From: Candidatus Dichloromethanomonas elyunquensis
Lineage (GTDB): Bacteria > Bacillota > Desulfitobacteriia > Desulfitobacteriales > Syntrophobotulaceae
Direction of reading: 5' to 3'
Assembly: GCA_001515265.1 (NCBI GenBank)
Contig: LNDB01000003.1
Coordinates: forward strand, 1-64,000
DNA: 64,000 nt
The notes beneath the pieces are model-generated. The model was not told the DNA's origin, ran no database searches, and saw only the letters and a list, made by a program, of their open reading frames with translations. Each line of letters opens with the position of its first letter. The first letter of the stretch is position 1. Below, one piece after another: positions 1-7,738 of the stretch. The translations under genes and the position numbers were made by a program.

Positions 1-602
1 AAAAGTTCATCATCAAACAATTTAAAAATATCTTTTCGAAATTGACTTTCTCTTTCAGATATATTCTTGCTCCAATCCTTGGGGAACTTTCGGCTCAGCT
101 CACCCAATAGGAATGCATATATCCCGCTTAAAGCTCCGATAACAGAAAATACTACTTGTGTCTTTGACACTGTAACATATGGCATAATCAGATAATCAAT
201 ATTTTTTCTATGGTAATGATATTTCTCATACGTTAGTGTAAAACATTCAAATATTTGTTTTGCTTCATTAATGCTAATTTCACATACTCTGGAAAATATA
301 TCAACCATCTCAGCTATATCACTGTTAATAGTAAGTACATTAATAAACGCGATTTCACTGTGTTTACGTGTTAATAAACGCGAATACTCAATGTGTTTAA
401 AAGCAAAACTGATAATCAAAGTAGCACACTGACTATATATCCTATAAGGGATTCCCCCAAATTCTGCATTATCATTAAAGCAATCAAAATAAAACACTCT
501 CTCAACATACAGTTTTGCAATATCAAAATAGTATTTATCGATAATTTCATTTGTATCATATCCTATAAAATGTTTCTGCCACGGATACACATATTTTTTC
601 AT
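1..602 (-). CDS. Partial protein of unknown function, cut by the left window edge
   Basis: The minus strand is open from an ATG at 602 to the window edge, giving 200 codons without a stop. The 3' end lies outside the window. The protein begins MKKYVYPWQK and is rich in aromatic and charged residues. A hydrophobic stretch (VVFSVIGALSGIYAFLLG) sits near residues 162-179 and could be a membrane segment or a buried helix. I recognise no family. The start is 35 bases from the left end of an IS21-type element, so the promoter may have been replaced by the insertion. The start site is weak: there is a purine-rich AAAAAGGG about 15 bases upstream but no clear ribosome binding site. An unbroken frame over 600 AT-rich bases supports a real gene. 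Confidence 0.6.
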   Translation of the reverse strand, partial: MKKYVYPWQKHFIGYDTNEIIDKYYFDIAKLYVERVFYFDCFNDNAEFGGIPYRIYSQCATLIISFAFKHIEYSRLLTRKHSEIAFINVLTINSDIAEMVDIFSRVCEISINEAKQIFECFTLTYEKYHYHRKNIDYLIMPYVTVSKTQVVFSVIGALSGIYAFLLGELSRKFPKDWSKNISERESQFRKDIFKLFDDEL

Positions 603-637
603 CTGTTTAATGACATTACCCTTTTTGGGGTCAATAT

Positions 638-760
638 TGCGTATTTCGGACACATCCGGACACCGATTCCGGCAGTATCCGGACAGCGTAACGGACACAT
701 CCGGACAGTAAAACGGATTTATCCGGACAGCATTTCGGCAGCATCCGGACACCTTGTCGA
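638..760. repeat. Left multi-repeat end of the IS21-family element
   Basis: After the terminal TGCGTATTTCGG come repeated (A/T)TCCGGACA units at roughly 653, 680, 700, 721 and 745, spaced by about 20-27 bases. Such tandem end repeats are the presumed transposase binding sites in IS21 elements. The inverted counterpart is at the right end. Confidence 0.85.
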
Positions 761-812
761 GTTAGTAAACTAACTGGTACCCTTTCTTTAGAAGAAAGAA
801 AGGGGCAACACG

Positions 813-2348
813 ATGAGGAGGCTCGAAGTGCTGAAAGTCAAAGAAATCTTGAGATTAAAACATGAAGTCGGTCTATCCTTGAGAGAAATCGGGAAATCCT
901 GCGATTGCGGTAAATCCACCGTATCTGAAGTGCTTGAAAGAGCAGAAAATGCCGGAGTCACATGGCCCGTAACACTAACGGACAAGCAACTGCTGTCAAT
1001 GCTTTATCCGCCGGTAACCAGCAAACATACAATGCCTGAACCGGATATGGAATACGTTTTCTATGAGATGAAGCGAAGAAGTGTCACCCTGATGCTTCTC
1101 TGGGAAGAATATAAACATAAGCATCCAGACGGCATCATGTACACGCAGTTTTGCGACCGGTACCGGAAATTCAAGAAGGCCAATCAGCTCACCATGCATA
1201 TCGAACACAAAGCAGGAGAAGAAATGCAGGTCGACTGGGCCGGCCAAACCATGTCCTATGTGGATCCGGAAACCGGGGAAATCAAAACGGTTTACCTTTT
1301 CGTATCGGTACTTCCGGCTAGTGCTTACCCCTTTGTCTATGCCTACGACGACATGAGGCTGCCGAACTGGATCGATGCGCATGTCAGAGCGTATGAATAC
1401 TATGGCGGGGTCCCGAAAGTAACGATCCCGGATAATACAAAGACCGCCGTCACGACACCTGATCGGTTTGATCCGGTGCTCAACAAGAGTTACAACGAAA
1501 TGGCCCGGTTTTACAGAACAACAATCATCCCTGCCAGGGCAGCCAAGCCAAAGGACAAAGCAGCGGATGAGAATATGGTCGGCAATGTCTCCAGAAAGAT
1601 CATCGCGGCTTTAAGAAACAGGCAATTTTTCAGTCTGTACGAGCTAAACCAGGCGATTAAAGAAGAACTGGCCAAATTCATCGTACGCCCTTTTCAAAAG
1701 ATGGATGGCAACCGCCTGAGCGCCTTTGAAAAGATCGACAAGCCTTGTTTGCAGCCACTGCCTGCCGGGAAATATGAATTTGCCGAGTGGAAAGAGACCA
1801 AAATCCAGTTCAATTACCATGTGGATTGTGAGGGATTCTTCTACAGCGTCCCCTACACCTATGTTGGACAGAAATGTTCCATCCGGGCCACCTCCAAAAC
1901 GATTGAAATTTATGTGAGTGGCGAAAGGATCGCCGTATTCCCAAGAAACCATAATCCTTACAAGCGGTATACAACACTGCCGGATCATATGCCGGAGGGA
2001 CATAAAGCCGTCTCGGGATGGAGTTCAGAGCGTTTTCTGTGCTGGGCCAAAACAATCGCTCCGAACACGCTGGAACTCATTAAACACGTCCTTGAAAGCC
2101 GGGAATATCCAGTCCAAACCTACCGAGCTTGTATGGGTATCATGAGACTGAGTAAAAACTATTCATCTGAATCTATGGAAAAAGCCAGTGAAGAAGCGCT
2201 TGCTAAGAGGACTTACACCTACAAATATCTCAGCATCATCCTGAAACAGGTAACGGCAAAAGCTCTAAAGGTTGACGATTGCAAGATCATTGCGCATGCT
2301 AACGTCCGTGGAAGCCGTTCCTATGCAGGAGGTGGCATCCATGCTTAA
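813..2348 (+). CDS. istA: IS21 family transposase IstA
   Basis: IstA catalyses cut-and-join transposition of the element together with IstB. The 511-residue protein has an N-terminal helix-turn-helix (about residues 10-45), then an rve-type integrase core with acidic residues at D141 (QVDWAG), D207 (IPDN) and E253 (KAADEN), the DDE arrangement of the family. The C-terminal half resembles the usual IstA tail. Length is normal for the family. The reading frame overlaps istB by 8 bases, which fits translational coupling. Nothing looks broken, so this copy could be functional. Confidence 0.93.
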   Translation: MRRLEVLKVKEILRLKHEVGLSLREIGKSCDCGKSTVSEVLERAENAGVTWPVTLTDKQLLSMLYPPVTSKHTMPEPDMEYVFYEMKRRSVTLMLLWEEYKHKHPDGIMYTQFCDRYRKFKKANQLTMHIEHKAGEEMQVDWAGQTMSYVDPETGEIKTVYLFVSVLPASAYPFVYAYDDMRLPNWIDAHVRAYEYYGGVPKVTIPDNTKTAVTTPDRFDPVLNKSYNEMARFYRTTIIPARAAKPKDKAADENMVGNVSRKIIAALRNRQFFSLYELNQAIKEELAKFIVRPFQKMDGNRLSAFEKIDKPCLQPLPAGKYEFAEWKETKIQFNYHVDCEGFFYSVPYTYVGQKCSIRATSKTIEIYVSGERIAVFPRNHNPYKRYTTLPDHMPEGHKAVSGWSSERFLCWAKTIAPNTLELIKHVLESREYPVQTYRACMGIMRLSKNYSSESMEKASEEALAKRTYTYKYLSIILKQVTAKALKVDDCKIIAHANVRGSRSYAGGGIHA

Positions 2349-3093
2349 CAATCCGACCGTGGAGAAACTAAAAAGTTTAAAGCTTAAAGTTATGGCCGAA
2401 ATGCTTAGTGATCCGGATGTTCATTTAAGAGAGCTATCTTTCGAAGACCGTCTAGGACTCATGGTAGAACGCGAGTGGTTGTCAAAGAAAAATGCCCGGA
2501 TCGGGAGGCTCTTGCGCCAGGCAACGCTGGGCATGGATGCCTGCATTGAGGATATCGACTACACCGCCCAACGTACCATTGACAAAAAGGTTATCCAGAC
2601 ACTGGCGACATGTGCTTTTATTGAGCAAAAACTCAACGTCGTTATTTCAGGTAAAACAGGAAGCGGGAAATCGTATATCGCCTGCTCCTTAGGGAATAGT
2701 GCCTGTCGGCAGGGTTATCCTGCTAAATACTTCCGAATGCCTGAATTACTTTTAGAAATTCAGGAAGCCAAACAGGAAAACCGGTATAGCCGGTATATGT
2801 CAAACCTTCAAAAGATCAAGCTCCTGATCATCGACGACATTGGTCTGAAAGCTTATTCGCTTGAAGAAAGCCGAGACATCCTGGAAATAGCTGAAAGCCG
2901 TTACAACAAAGGTTCCATGGTGCTATCCGGCCAAGTTTCCCATACACAGTGGTATGATCTGTTCCCGGATCCAACAATCGCTGATGCCATTATGGACCGT
3001 GTGATCCATAATGCGTACATCCTGCCTCTGGATTCAAAAATATCCATGAGAGAAGTGACTGCCCAAAAGATGATCAAGGATCTGTCGTCTTAG
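2341..3093 (+). CDS. istB: IS21 helper ATPase IstB
   Basis: IstB is the AAA+ ATPase that assists IstA in target selection. I place the start at the ATG at 2341 (MLNNPTVEK), because an AGGAGG lies just upstream and the ATG overlaps the istA stop; a longer frame from 2272 exists but has no such site. The 250-residue protein has Walker A (GKTGSGKS, residues 104-111) and Walker B (LLIIDD, residues 161-166). Length and motifs are normal for IstB. The roughly 215 bases after it, up to the right-end repeats, hold no gene. Confidence 0.93.
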   Translation: MLNNPTVEKLKSLKLKVMAEMLSDPDVHLRELSFEDRLGLMVEREWLSKKNARIGRLLRQATLGMDACIEDIDYTAQRTIDKKVIQTLATCAFIEQKLNVVISGKTGSGKSYIACSLGNSACRQGYPAKYFRMPELLLEIQEAKQENRYSRYMSNLQKIKLLIIDDIGLKAYSLEESRDILEIAESRYNKGSMVLSGQVSHTQWYDLFPDPTIADAIMDRVIHNAYILPLDSKISMREVTAQKMIKDLSS

Positions 3094-3304
3094 GAAACCG
3101 GTTGTGGATAGTGCCGCTTTGGGGACAACCTTACGCTACGCTCCAGGTTGACCACAAAGCTTGGACAGGCAATTTGGGGTATTCCTTAAAAGAGCCTGAC
3201 CACACTCTCCACAACCACGACGACGAAGGTTCTTGTTGACCATATCCATAATTTGGGGTATGCTTCGAAGCATTAGGGGTTACTGCAAATTACATGAACA
3301 ACTA

Positions 3305-3405
3305 ACCGACAAAGTGTCCGGATGTCCCCGGTTTACTGTCCGGATAATTCCGGAACGGTGTCCGGATGCCTCCGGAATGCCTGTCCGGATACGCCGAAAT
3401 ACGCA
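3305..3405. repeat. Right multi-repeat end of the IS21-family element
   Basis: Repeated TGTCCGGAT units run inward from the terminal CCGAAATACGCA at 3394-3405. They are the inverted counterpart of the left end. The last of these repeats is read in frame by the truncated minus-strand gene next door, supplying its foreign C-terminus. Confidence 0.85.
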
Positions 3406-3752
3406 CTATTCTGACCAGTCACAAAATCAAGAAGCTCAGCGGTTTCCTCTCCTGAGAGAGACTCCTTCAGCCCGGCGGTCATGACTCCCCACAGCTCTCC
3501 GTCAACGATTTCCACTGACGGATACAGGCTATACACCTTCTGATTGAGAGCTTCGTCGTGGATATACTCGGCAAGCCCACGGTCGTTTTCGAAGTGCCGG
3601 TTCTCCTTTGCAATGGCAGCTAGGATAGCATTCTCATAGGCCACGGCCTCTTCAGAGGTGATTTCCATCGGATTGTCCTCCATTCCATACTCCCCTTGGG
3701 GGTAAGTGACGATCTTCAGAGGGAAGAAGATACGCATTGTTTCGTTTGCCAT
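3333..3752 (-). pseudogene. Small gene of conjugative-element type, 3' end cut off by the IS
   Basis: The native part (MANETMRIFF to about FVTGQNS) lies between 3406 and 3752; after that the frame reads through the IS21 end and stops at 3333, so the last 24 or so residues are encoded by the transposon. The native part resembles the small DUF6329-like proteins found in Firmicute conjugative elements (N-terminal FPL...YG motif, GELWG, ELL.F.TGQ); this match is from memory and is tentative. I choose the ATG at 3752 rather than the one at 3767, because GGAGG sits between them at the right distance. The conserved C-terminal part is missing, so function is probably lost. Confidence 0.6.
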
Positions 3753-3797
3753 TTTGTTTTCCTCCATTCTTTTTTGCGCTATCCAGACAATAAAAAA

Positions 3798-3837
3798 AAG
3801 AGGCTATGTTTCTCAAAAAAGAAAAACGTAGTCTCTT
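3798..3837 (-). promoter_or_regulatory. Leader stem-loop with U-run upstream of the truncated small gene
   Basis: Arms at 3798-3814 and 3821-3837 pair over about 17 bases with three mismatches, and on the minus strand they are followed by a run of eight T. This is an intrinsic-terminator shape placed about 45 bases before the start of the gene at 3752, so it may act as an attenuator. The same layout occurs at 19097-19128. Confidence 0.55.
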
Positions 3838-4084
3838 ATTGATCCTGCCTGATGGCAGCTAAATTATAAAAAAGCAAAGACACTAGAATATAATAGGTTC
3901 CAGCATCTTTAAATTTTCTCGTAGTGCTATTCCAAAGATGATTTTATATAGTCAATTGTCTTTTTAGGGGGTTGGGGGGTAGGCTATTTGTGAGTATGCC
4001 TAAGGTTTTTGTAGTAGGTTTTTTCAGTATAATTGAATCTTTCTATTTGTCGTTAAATGGTTTTATAATAATCCGCGCGCTCAG
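3838..4084. other. Intergenic stretch without a recognisable gene
   Basis: This AT-rich stretch holds no open frame of note. It contains a G-rich patch (GGGGGTTGGGGGG near 3967) and T-rich sequence. The stop of the Cys-rich small gene lies at 4085-4087. I see no clear terminator for that gene. Confidence 0.5.
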
Positions 4085-4255
4085 CTACTGACAGCAAGAA
4101 TTATCTTTATCTTCTTTTGCCATTTCTTTCTTGTTCTCGTCATTTTTATCAGTAATTTCTTCTATTTCGAAATTACAGCAACATGAATCCTTTTTGTTTT
4201 TGTTACCCTTGGTTAGACGACCAAATAAACCCTTTTTTTCATCTTCACTTTTCAT
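4085..4255 (-). CDS. Small Cys-rich soluble protein (56 aa)
   Basis: A 56-codon minus-strand gene starts at ATG 4255, with GGAG about 10 bases upstream, and stops at 4085. The protein begins MKSEDEKKGLFGRLTKG, is highly charged, and carries Cys clusters: CCC at residues 25-27 and a C-terminal SCCQ (C54, C55). No signal peptide or membrane segment is seen. It follows the permease gene directly (43 bases) and is in the same MarR-controlled transcript, so a metal- or metalloid-binding role beside the permease is plausible. This is inference: the family has no function I know of. Confidence 0.7.
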   Translation of the reverse strand: MKSEDEKKGLFGRLTKGNKNKKDSCCCNFEIEEITDKNDENKKEMAKEDKDNSCCQ

Positions 4256-4298
4256 TAATGCACTACTCCTTTGATTTTTATTTGTATTTTCAATATGC

Positions 4299-5189
4299 TT
4301 ACAAAAGCATATTGAAAATCAATCCTGATAGTACCGCGGTAATGAATACAATGATTACAAAAGCAATAATAATTTTTCTCTTAAATATACTTGCAAGCAT
4401 AGACAACTCAGGGATAGCAATACCAGCTCCGCTGATTATAAATGCAATTACAGGCCCCATACTTGCACCCTTTCCCAATAAGGCAAGTCCGATTGGAATA
4501 GCAGATTCGACACGAATATATAAAGGCATTCCGATTAACGCGACTACCAAAACAGCAAACGGGTTATCTGGTCCAGCCACTTTAACAAGAAGATCAGTGG
4601 GCATATAGCCGTAAATGGCTGCCCCAATTCCAACACCGACTATCATATAGATAAAGACACCCTTGAAATCTCCCCAGGCTTTTAAAAAAGCTATTTTCAG
4701 TCTGCTTTTAAATTCTTTTGTCTCCACCTCGGTATTGTACCCGGACCCCTTAAGGCGAACATTTTTGATTTGATCGGCCCAACCCATTTTTTCTAGGAGT
4801 ATTCCAAATACAACAGCAAATACAGATGTCAGAAGCAAAAATCCAACGGCCACTTTCCAACCCATAAATGCAGTAAGCAGTGTAAATACGAGAGGGTCCA
4901 TTAAAGGTGACGCGATGACAAAAGACATCACCGTACCAAAGGGGACTCCAGCCTGTAAAAAACCGAGTGTTAACGGCACCGTAGAGCATGCGCAGAAAGG
5001 TGTTACAGCTCCAAAAAGTACCGCCATAATATTACCCCAGATGCCTTTGCCCGACATCCATTTTTTTAGTTTATCCTGGGGAATATACATTAACACCAAT
5101 GCTACAAGTGTACTGATTCCTATAAAAAGGACCGTAAGTTCTGCCATGATCGTAATGAAATACTTAAAGGTAACAATTGTCGTGTTCAA
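4299..5189 (-). CDS. ArsP-like / UPF0718 family permease
   Basis: The 296-residue integral membrane protein has about eight hydrophobic segments and the TPFCACSTVP motif (C66, C68) typical of the UPF0718/DUF318 permeases, some members of which (ArsP) export trivalent organoarsenicals. The start is a TTG at 5189 behind GGGAGAGG. It follows marR by 23 bases and is followed by the Cys-rich small gene, forming a three-gene unit. The substrate is not certain; the CxC motif suggests a soft-metal or metalloid ligand. A second permease of this family lies at 11852-12853 but is longer and has TPFCSCSS, so the two are not recent duplicates. Confidence 0.85.
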   Translation of the reverse strand: MNTTIVTFKYFITIMAELTVLFIGISTLVALVLMYIPQDKLKKWMSGKGIWGNIMAVLFGAVTPFCACSTVPLTLGFLQAGVPFGTVMSFVIASPLMDPLVFTLLTAFMGWKVAVGFLLLTSVFAVVFGILLEKMGWADQIKNVRLKGSGYNTEVETKEFKSRLKIAFLKAWGDFKGVFIYMIVGVGIGAAIYGYMPTDLLVKVAGPDNPFAVLVVALIGMPLYIRVESAIPIGLALLGKGASMGPVIAFIISGAGIAIPELSMLASIFKRKIIIAFVIIVFITAVLSGLIFNMLL

Positions 5190-5212
5190 AATTATCCTCT
5201 CCCAATACGATG

Positions 5213-5665
5213 TTAGAAGCTTGAGTCAAATGGTTTATTCTTTTGCACCGCTTTTACCAGCATTTCCAATGAGTTTCCGATTTGCTCAATTTGTTCAGGC
5301 TTAAACTCTTCCAATATATCTTGAACATATTTAGTATACTTCTCTATTATTTTTGACATTATTTCAACACCTCTGGGCGTAACCGTTACACAGCATACCC
5401 GCCCATCAACTGGCGATTGTTCCCGCAAAACATATCCCTTTTGCTCTAGGCGATCAATAATGCGAGTTGCACCACTCTTTGTAAAATTCAAAGCGATTCC
5501 GATCTCCTGGATCGGAATACTTCTGGTATTCAGAATTTTTTTCAAAGCCATATATTCAACTAAGGAGAGATCTCCGCAGCATTCTCCGTTAAAGCCATGA
5601 TCTCCAAATTGCCAGGAAAGTTCTTGCAGTGAATTATAGATATCCGGTATCCGTTTTTCCATCAT
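5213..5665 (-). CDS. MarR family regulator with two Cys-Cys pairs
   Basis: The 150-residue protein has a winged-helix MarR fold: helix-turn-helix around residues 50-75 (IQEIGIALNFTKSGATRIIDRLE) and the wing near residues 80-97. It carries two Cys pairs, C29-C30 (GECCGD) before the DNA-binding domain and C91-C92 (GRVCCV) in the wing, an arrangement suited to sensing a metalloid or thiol-reactive ligand. It is the first gene of the unit marR-permease-Cys-rich protein. Two matching operators overlap its promoter at 5680-5737, so it probably represses its own transcript. The inducer is inferred, not shown. Confidence 0.88.
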   Translation of the reverse strand: MMEKRIPDIYNSLQELSWQFGDHGFNGECCGDLSLVEYMALKKILNTRSIPIQEIGIALNFTKSGATRIIDRLEQKGYVLREQSPVDGRVCCVTVTPRGVEIMSKIIEKYTKYVQDILEEFKPEQIEQIGNSLEMLVKAVQKNKPFDSSF

Positions 5666-5679
5666 GTCACTCCACTAAA

Positions 5680-5737
5680 ATAATATAGTTGACGTCATCA
5701 ACTATATTATAGGCCGATTAGTTGCTAACGTCAACTA
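5680..5737 (-). promoter_or_regulatory. marR promoter with two TAGTTG-N7-CAACTA operators
   Basis: On the minus strand TTGACG (5734-5729), a 17-base spacer and TATAAT (5711-5706) make a near-consensus sigma-A promoter. Two operators share TAGTTG-N7-CAACTA: one at 5719-5737 covers the -35, the other at 5686-5704 lies just after the -10 and is extended to a perfect 13-base inverted repeat (5680-5692 and 5698-5710). Their centres are 33 bases apart, about three helical turns, so two repressor dimers could bind the same face. Confidence 0.85.
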
Positions 5738-5774
5738 CTTAAATGGATTTCTATTTTTCTCTATTACTTTGACT

Positions 5775-6938
5775 CTATGCTGTTACGCATAAAGCTTTTT
5801 TTACTAGAAGTACTGCTAGAATTAAACCAATTAGACCGATCCCATAAACAGCGAATAACGCGAGATAGCTGCTGTTCCCAACAATTCGGCTTCCAATCGC
5901 CGTTCCCAGTCCACCGCCGCCCATCATGCAAAATGCAACAAGAGACATAGCTACGCCCCTCCATCTTTCCGCAAATCCGGTGGCAATTGTTAAAAATGTC
6001 GAATGGGCGAGCATGAGACCAAAACCTAATAGACCAACCCCGATAATAAAAATAGCTAACACATTTCCAAACAAGATAAAGATCAGGTTACCAACTAATG
6101 TACTGGTAAGGCCGATCAAGATCGTCTTTTTGCGGCCAACTCTGGAAGCAATTTTTCCCGAGATGCGTCCACCTGCCACAGCCATTAAACCAAACACCGT
6201 CATAATTAAGCCAATAATGAAGTTGTTGAAATCATAGGTTGTTTTTATAAATCCTCCAAGGAAAGAGAATACTCCCATCAGGAGAAACCCTTCAAAAAGT
6301 ACCAGAAGATATATTTTGAGGCTTAAGGGATTTGTTATAAGGTTAATATAGGGAGTTAAGACCTGACTGGTTTCACTTTTGTTGGAAGGAATCTTTCTAC
6401 CCGTTGTGAGTAAGAGTGCCGTTACGATAACCGATAATACCGCATATACAGCAAAAACACCCCGCCAATTTAAGAAATAGGCAATAGAACCCCCTAGCAG
6501 CATGCTTAATCCCTGCCCTAAAAAGGAGATTCCTAAGAATGTACCAATCGCCGACTGGCGTTCATTTATAGGAAAGATATCTCCGATTAAAGCCATGGAT
6601 ATTGGCATTACTGACGCAGCAAAGATTCCGGTCAGCGCACGATATATAATTAAATCAGTTAAGCCAGATCCTAATGCGCATAAAGCGGTTGCGATGGTAA
6701 AGAACACCATGGAAAAACTGATAACCTGTCTTTTGCCGAATTTATCGGCAAGATAACCGAAAATCAATTGAAAAAGACCAAAAGGCACCATGTAAGCAGT
6801 AATTATCAGAGCCGAACTCGCAATATCAACCCCGATATCTTTAGAAATCGAAGGCAGGATCGGTGATACTACCCAATTATCTGCCATAACCACAAATCCA
6901 GCTAAACCTAGTATTAAAAGTATTTTTTTTGTATTCAT
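5775..6938 (-). CDS. MFS transporter
   Basis: The 387-residue protein has about twelve membrane segments and the MFS loop 2-3 signature (GYLADKFGKRQ, about residues 62-72), with a second copy of the motif pattern in the C-terminal half (GRISGKIASRVGRKK). It begins at ATG 6938 behind GGAGGAG. Members of this drug/H+ antiporter-like group export small molecules; no substrate can be read from the sequence. It lies between the arsC unit and the marR unit, but the marR promoter is downstream of it, so it is transcribed separately or from the upstream side. Confidence 0.82.
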   Translation of the reverse strand: MNTKKILLILGLAGFVVMADNWVVSPILPSISKDIGVDIASSALIITAYMVPFGLFQLIFGYLADKFGKRQVISFSMVFFTIATALCALGSGLTDLIIYRALTGIFAASVMPISMALIGDIFPINERQSAIGTFLGISFLGQGLSMLLGGSIAYFLNWRGVFAVYAVLSVIVTALLLTTGRKIPSNKSETSQVLTPYINLITNPLSLKIYLLVLFEGFLLMGVFSFLGGFIKTTYDFNNFIIGLIMTVFGLMAVAGGRISGKIASRVGRKKTILIGLTSTLVGNLIFILFGNVLAIFIIGVGLLGFGLMLAHSTFLTIATGFAERWRGVAMSLVAFCMMGGGGLGTAIGSRIVGNSSYLALFAVYGIGLIGLILAVLLVKKALCVTA

Positions 6939-7002
6939 GTGTATCTCCTCCGCCTGTTATTAACAACAGCATGATGACTAATCAAAAATTTGCATATTAA
7001 AA

Positions 7003-7233
7003 TTAGTTTGTTCCAAGGGGGCCTTTCATACCATGCTGCTTTACTTCTACTTCCTTTAACAATAAATGTTGCATGGGTAACAAAGGAACACCATCCTCAA
7101 TTATCGGTTCAATATGAAATAGACAAGAAGTTTTATCTTCATCTGCCTTATGTAATGTCCTGTATTTGAAACAGCTTATTTGACCGTCAGTCTGTGGAAT
7201 TCCCAACCCGCAGTTTGAACAATTTTTCACCAT
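7003..7233 (-). CDS. Small Cys-containing protein of unknown function (76 aa)
   Basis: The 76-residue protein begins MVKNCSNCGLGIP and has four Cys in a CxxC...C...C pattern (C5, C8, C21, C37), like a small zinc or Fe-S binding knuckle. The spacing fits a structural metal site but I recognise no family. It lies between arsC and the MFS gene in the same direction. The ribosome binding site is not close: AGGAGG lies about 30 bases upstream, so the start could be slightly different. Confidence 0.6.
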   Translation of the reverse strand: MVKNCSNCGLGIPQTDGQISCFKYRTLHKADEDKTSCLFHIEPIIEDGVPLLPMQHLLLKEVEVKQHGMKGPLGTN

Positions 7234-7321
7234 CTTTTTAGTCAGCGGACCTGCCGCCTCCTCCTTAACCCTAGTTTCAAAATCTTAAAGAATCTGTAGA
7301 TGCAAACCCTAAATAAGTTTG

Positions 7322-7735
7322 TTATTGTAACAAATTAACATGAATTTTGCTTTTAAGATCCAGTATTTTCCCTTCAATAATTTTGGCCGTTCTGATAAAT
7401 TCTATTTTATCTTTCCCCGTTGGATCCTCAAGACCCCAGTCTTCCCTGTATTTGCAAGGGACGAAAGGACAATTCACGTTGCATCCCATGGTAATGACAA
7501 CATCAACCGGCGGGATGTCCGATAAAAGCTTCGGTTTTTGTGACATGGCCATGTCCACGTTATATAGTTCCTTAATCACGGCTACCGCGTCCGGGTTAAT
7601 CCCATCTTTGATTTCGGTACCTGCTGAATAGGCTTCAAAGCTCTCCGAAGCTATTATCTTAGCTATGGCCTCCGCCATTTGGGAACGGCAGGAATTGTGA
7701 ACACAGACAAAGGCTACTTTCATCTTTTCCGTCAT
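7322..7735 (-). CDS. arsC: Arsenate reductase, thioredoxin-coupled (LMW phosphatase type)
   Basis: ArsC reduces As(V) to As(III) in the cytosol, using thioredoxin. The 137-residue protein has the P-loop CVHNSCRS (nucleophile C11, R17) and the redox Cys region GCNVNCPFVPC (C85, C89, C94), followed by the [10 protein letters not shown] loop typical of the family. The start at 7735 lies behind GAGGTG that sits within the 3' end of acr3. It follows acr3 with a 3-base gap, so reductase and exporter are made together. A second, 134-residue copy is at 13356-13760. Confidence 0.95.
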   Translation of the reverse strand: MTEKMKVAFVCVHNSCRSQMAEAIAKIIASESFEAYSAGTEIKDGINPDAVAVIKELYNVDMAMSQKPKLLSDIPPVDVVITMGCNVNCPFVPCKYREDWGLEDPTGKDKIEFIRTAKIIEGKILDLKSKIHVNLLQ

Positions 7736-7738
7736 TGC

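Larger units (their letters stand above)
638..3405 (+). mobile_element. IS21-family insertion sequence with istA and istB
   Basis: The element is bounded by inverted ends that begin TGCGTATTTCGG on the left and end CCGAAATACGCA on the right, with the TG/CA termini usual for IS21. Both ends carry several copies of an ATCCGGACA-type motif, the multi-repeat end structure known for this family. Inside are istA (DDE transposase) and istB (AAA+ helper) in overlapping order on the plus strand. The element is about 2.77 kb. Both genes look intact, so it may be active. I see no convincing direct target repeat: the left flank is GTCAATAT and the right flank CTATTCTG. Confidence 0.92.

Noticed and set aside
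641-760. Regularly spaced repeats as a CRISPR array
   Set aside because: The repeats are short, irregularly spaced, and mirrored at the other end of istA-istB, so they are IS21 end repeats.
393-773. Plus-strand open frame of 126 codons
   Set aside because: It runs antisense to the open minus-strand gene at 1-602 and then through the IS21 left-end repeats; its composition (FKSKTDNQSS...) and lack of a ribosome binding site make it a shadow.
3960-3990. G-rich patch GGGGGTTGGGGGG as a possible G-quadruplex
   Set aside because: Only two long G runs are present, so a stable intramolecular quadruplex is unlikely.
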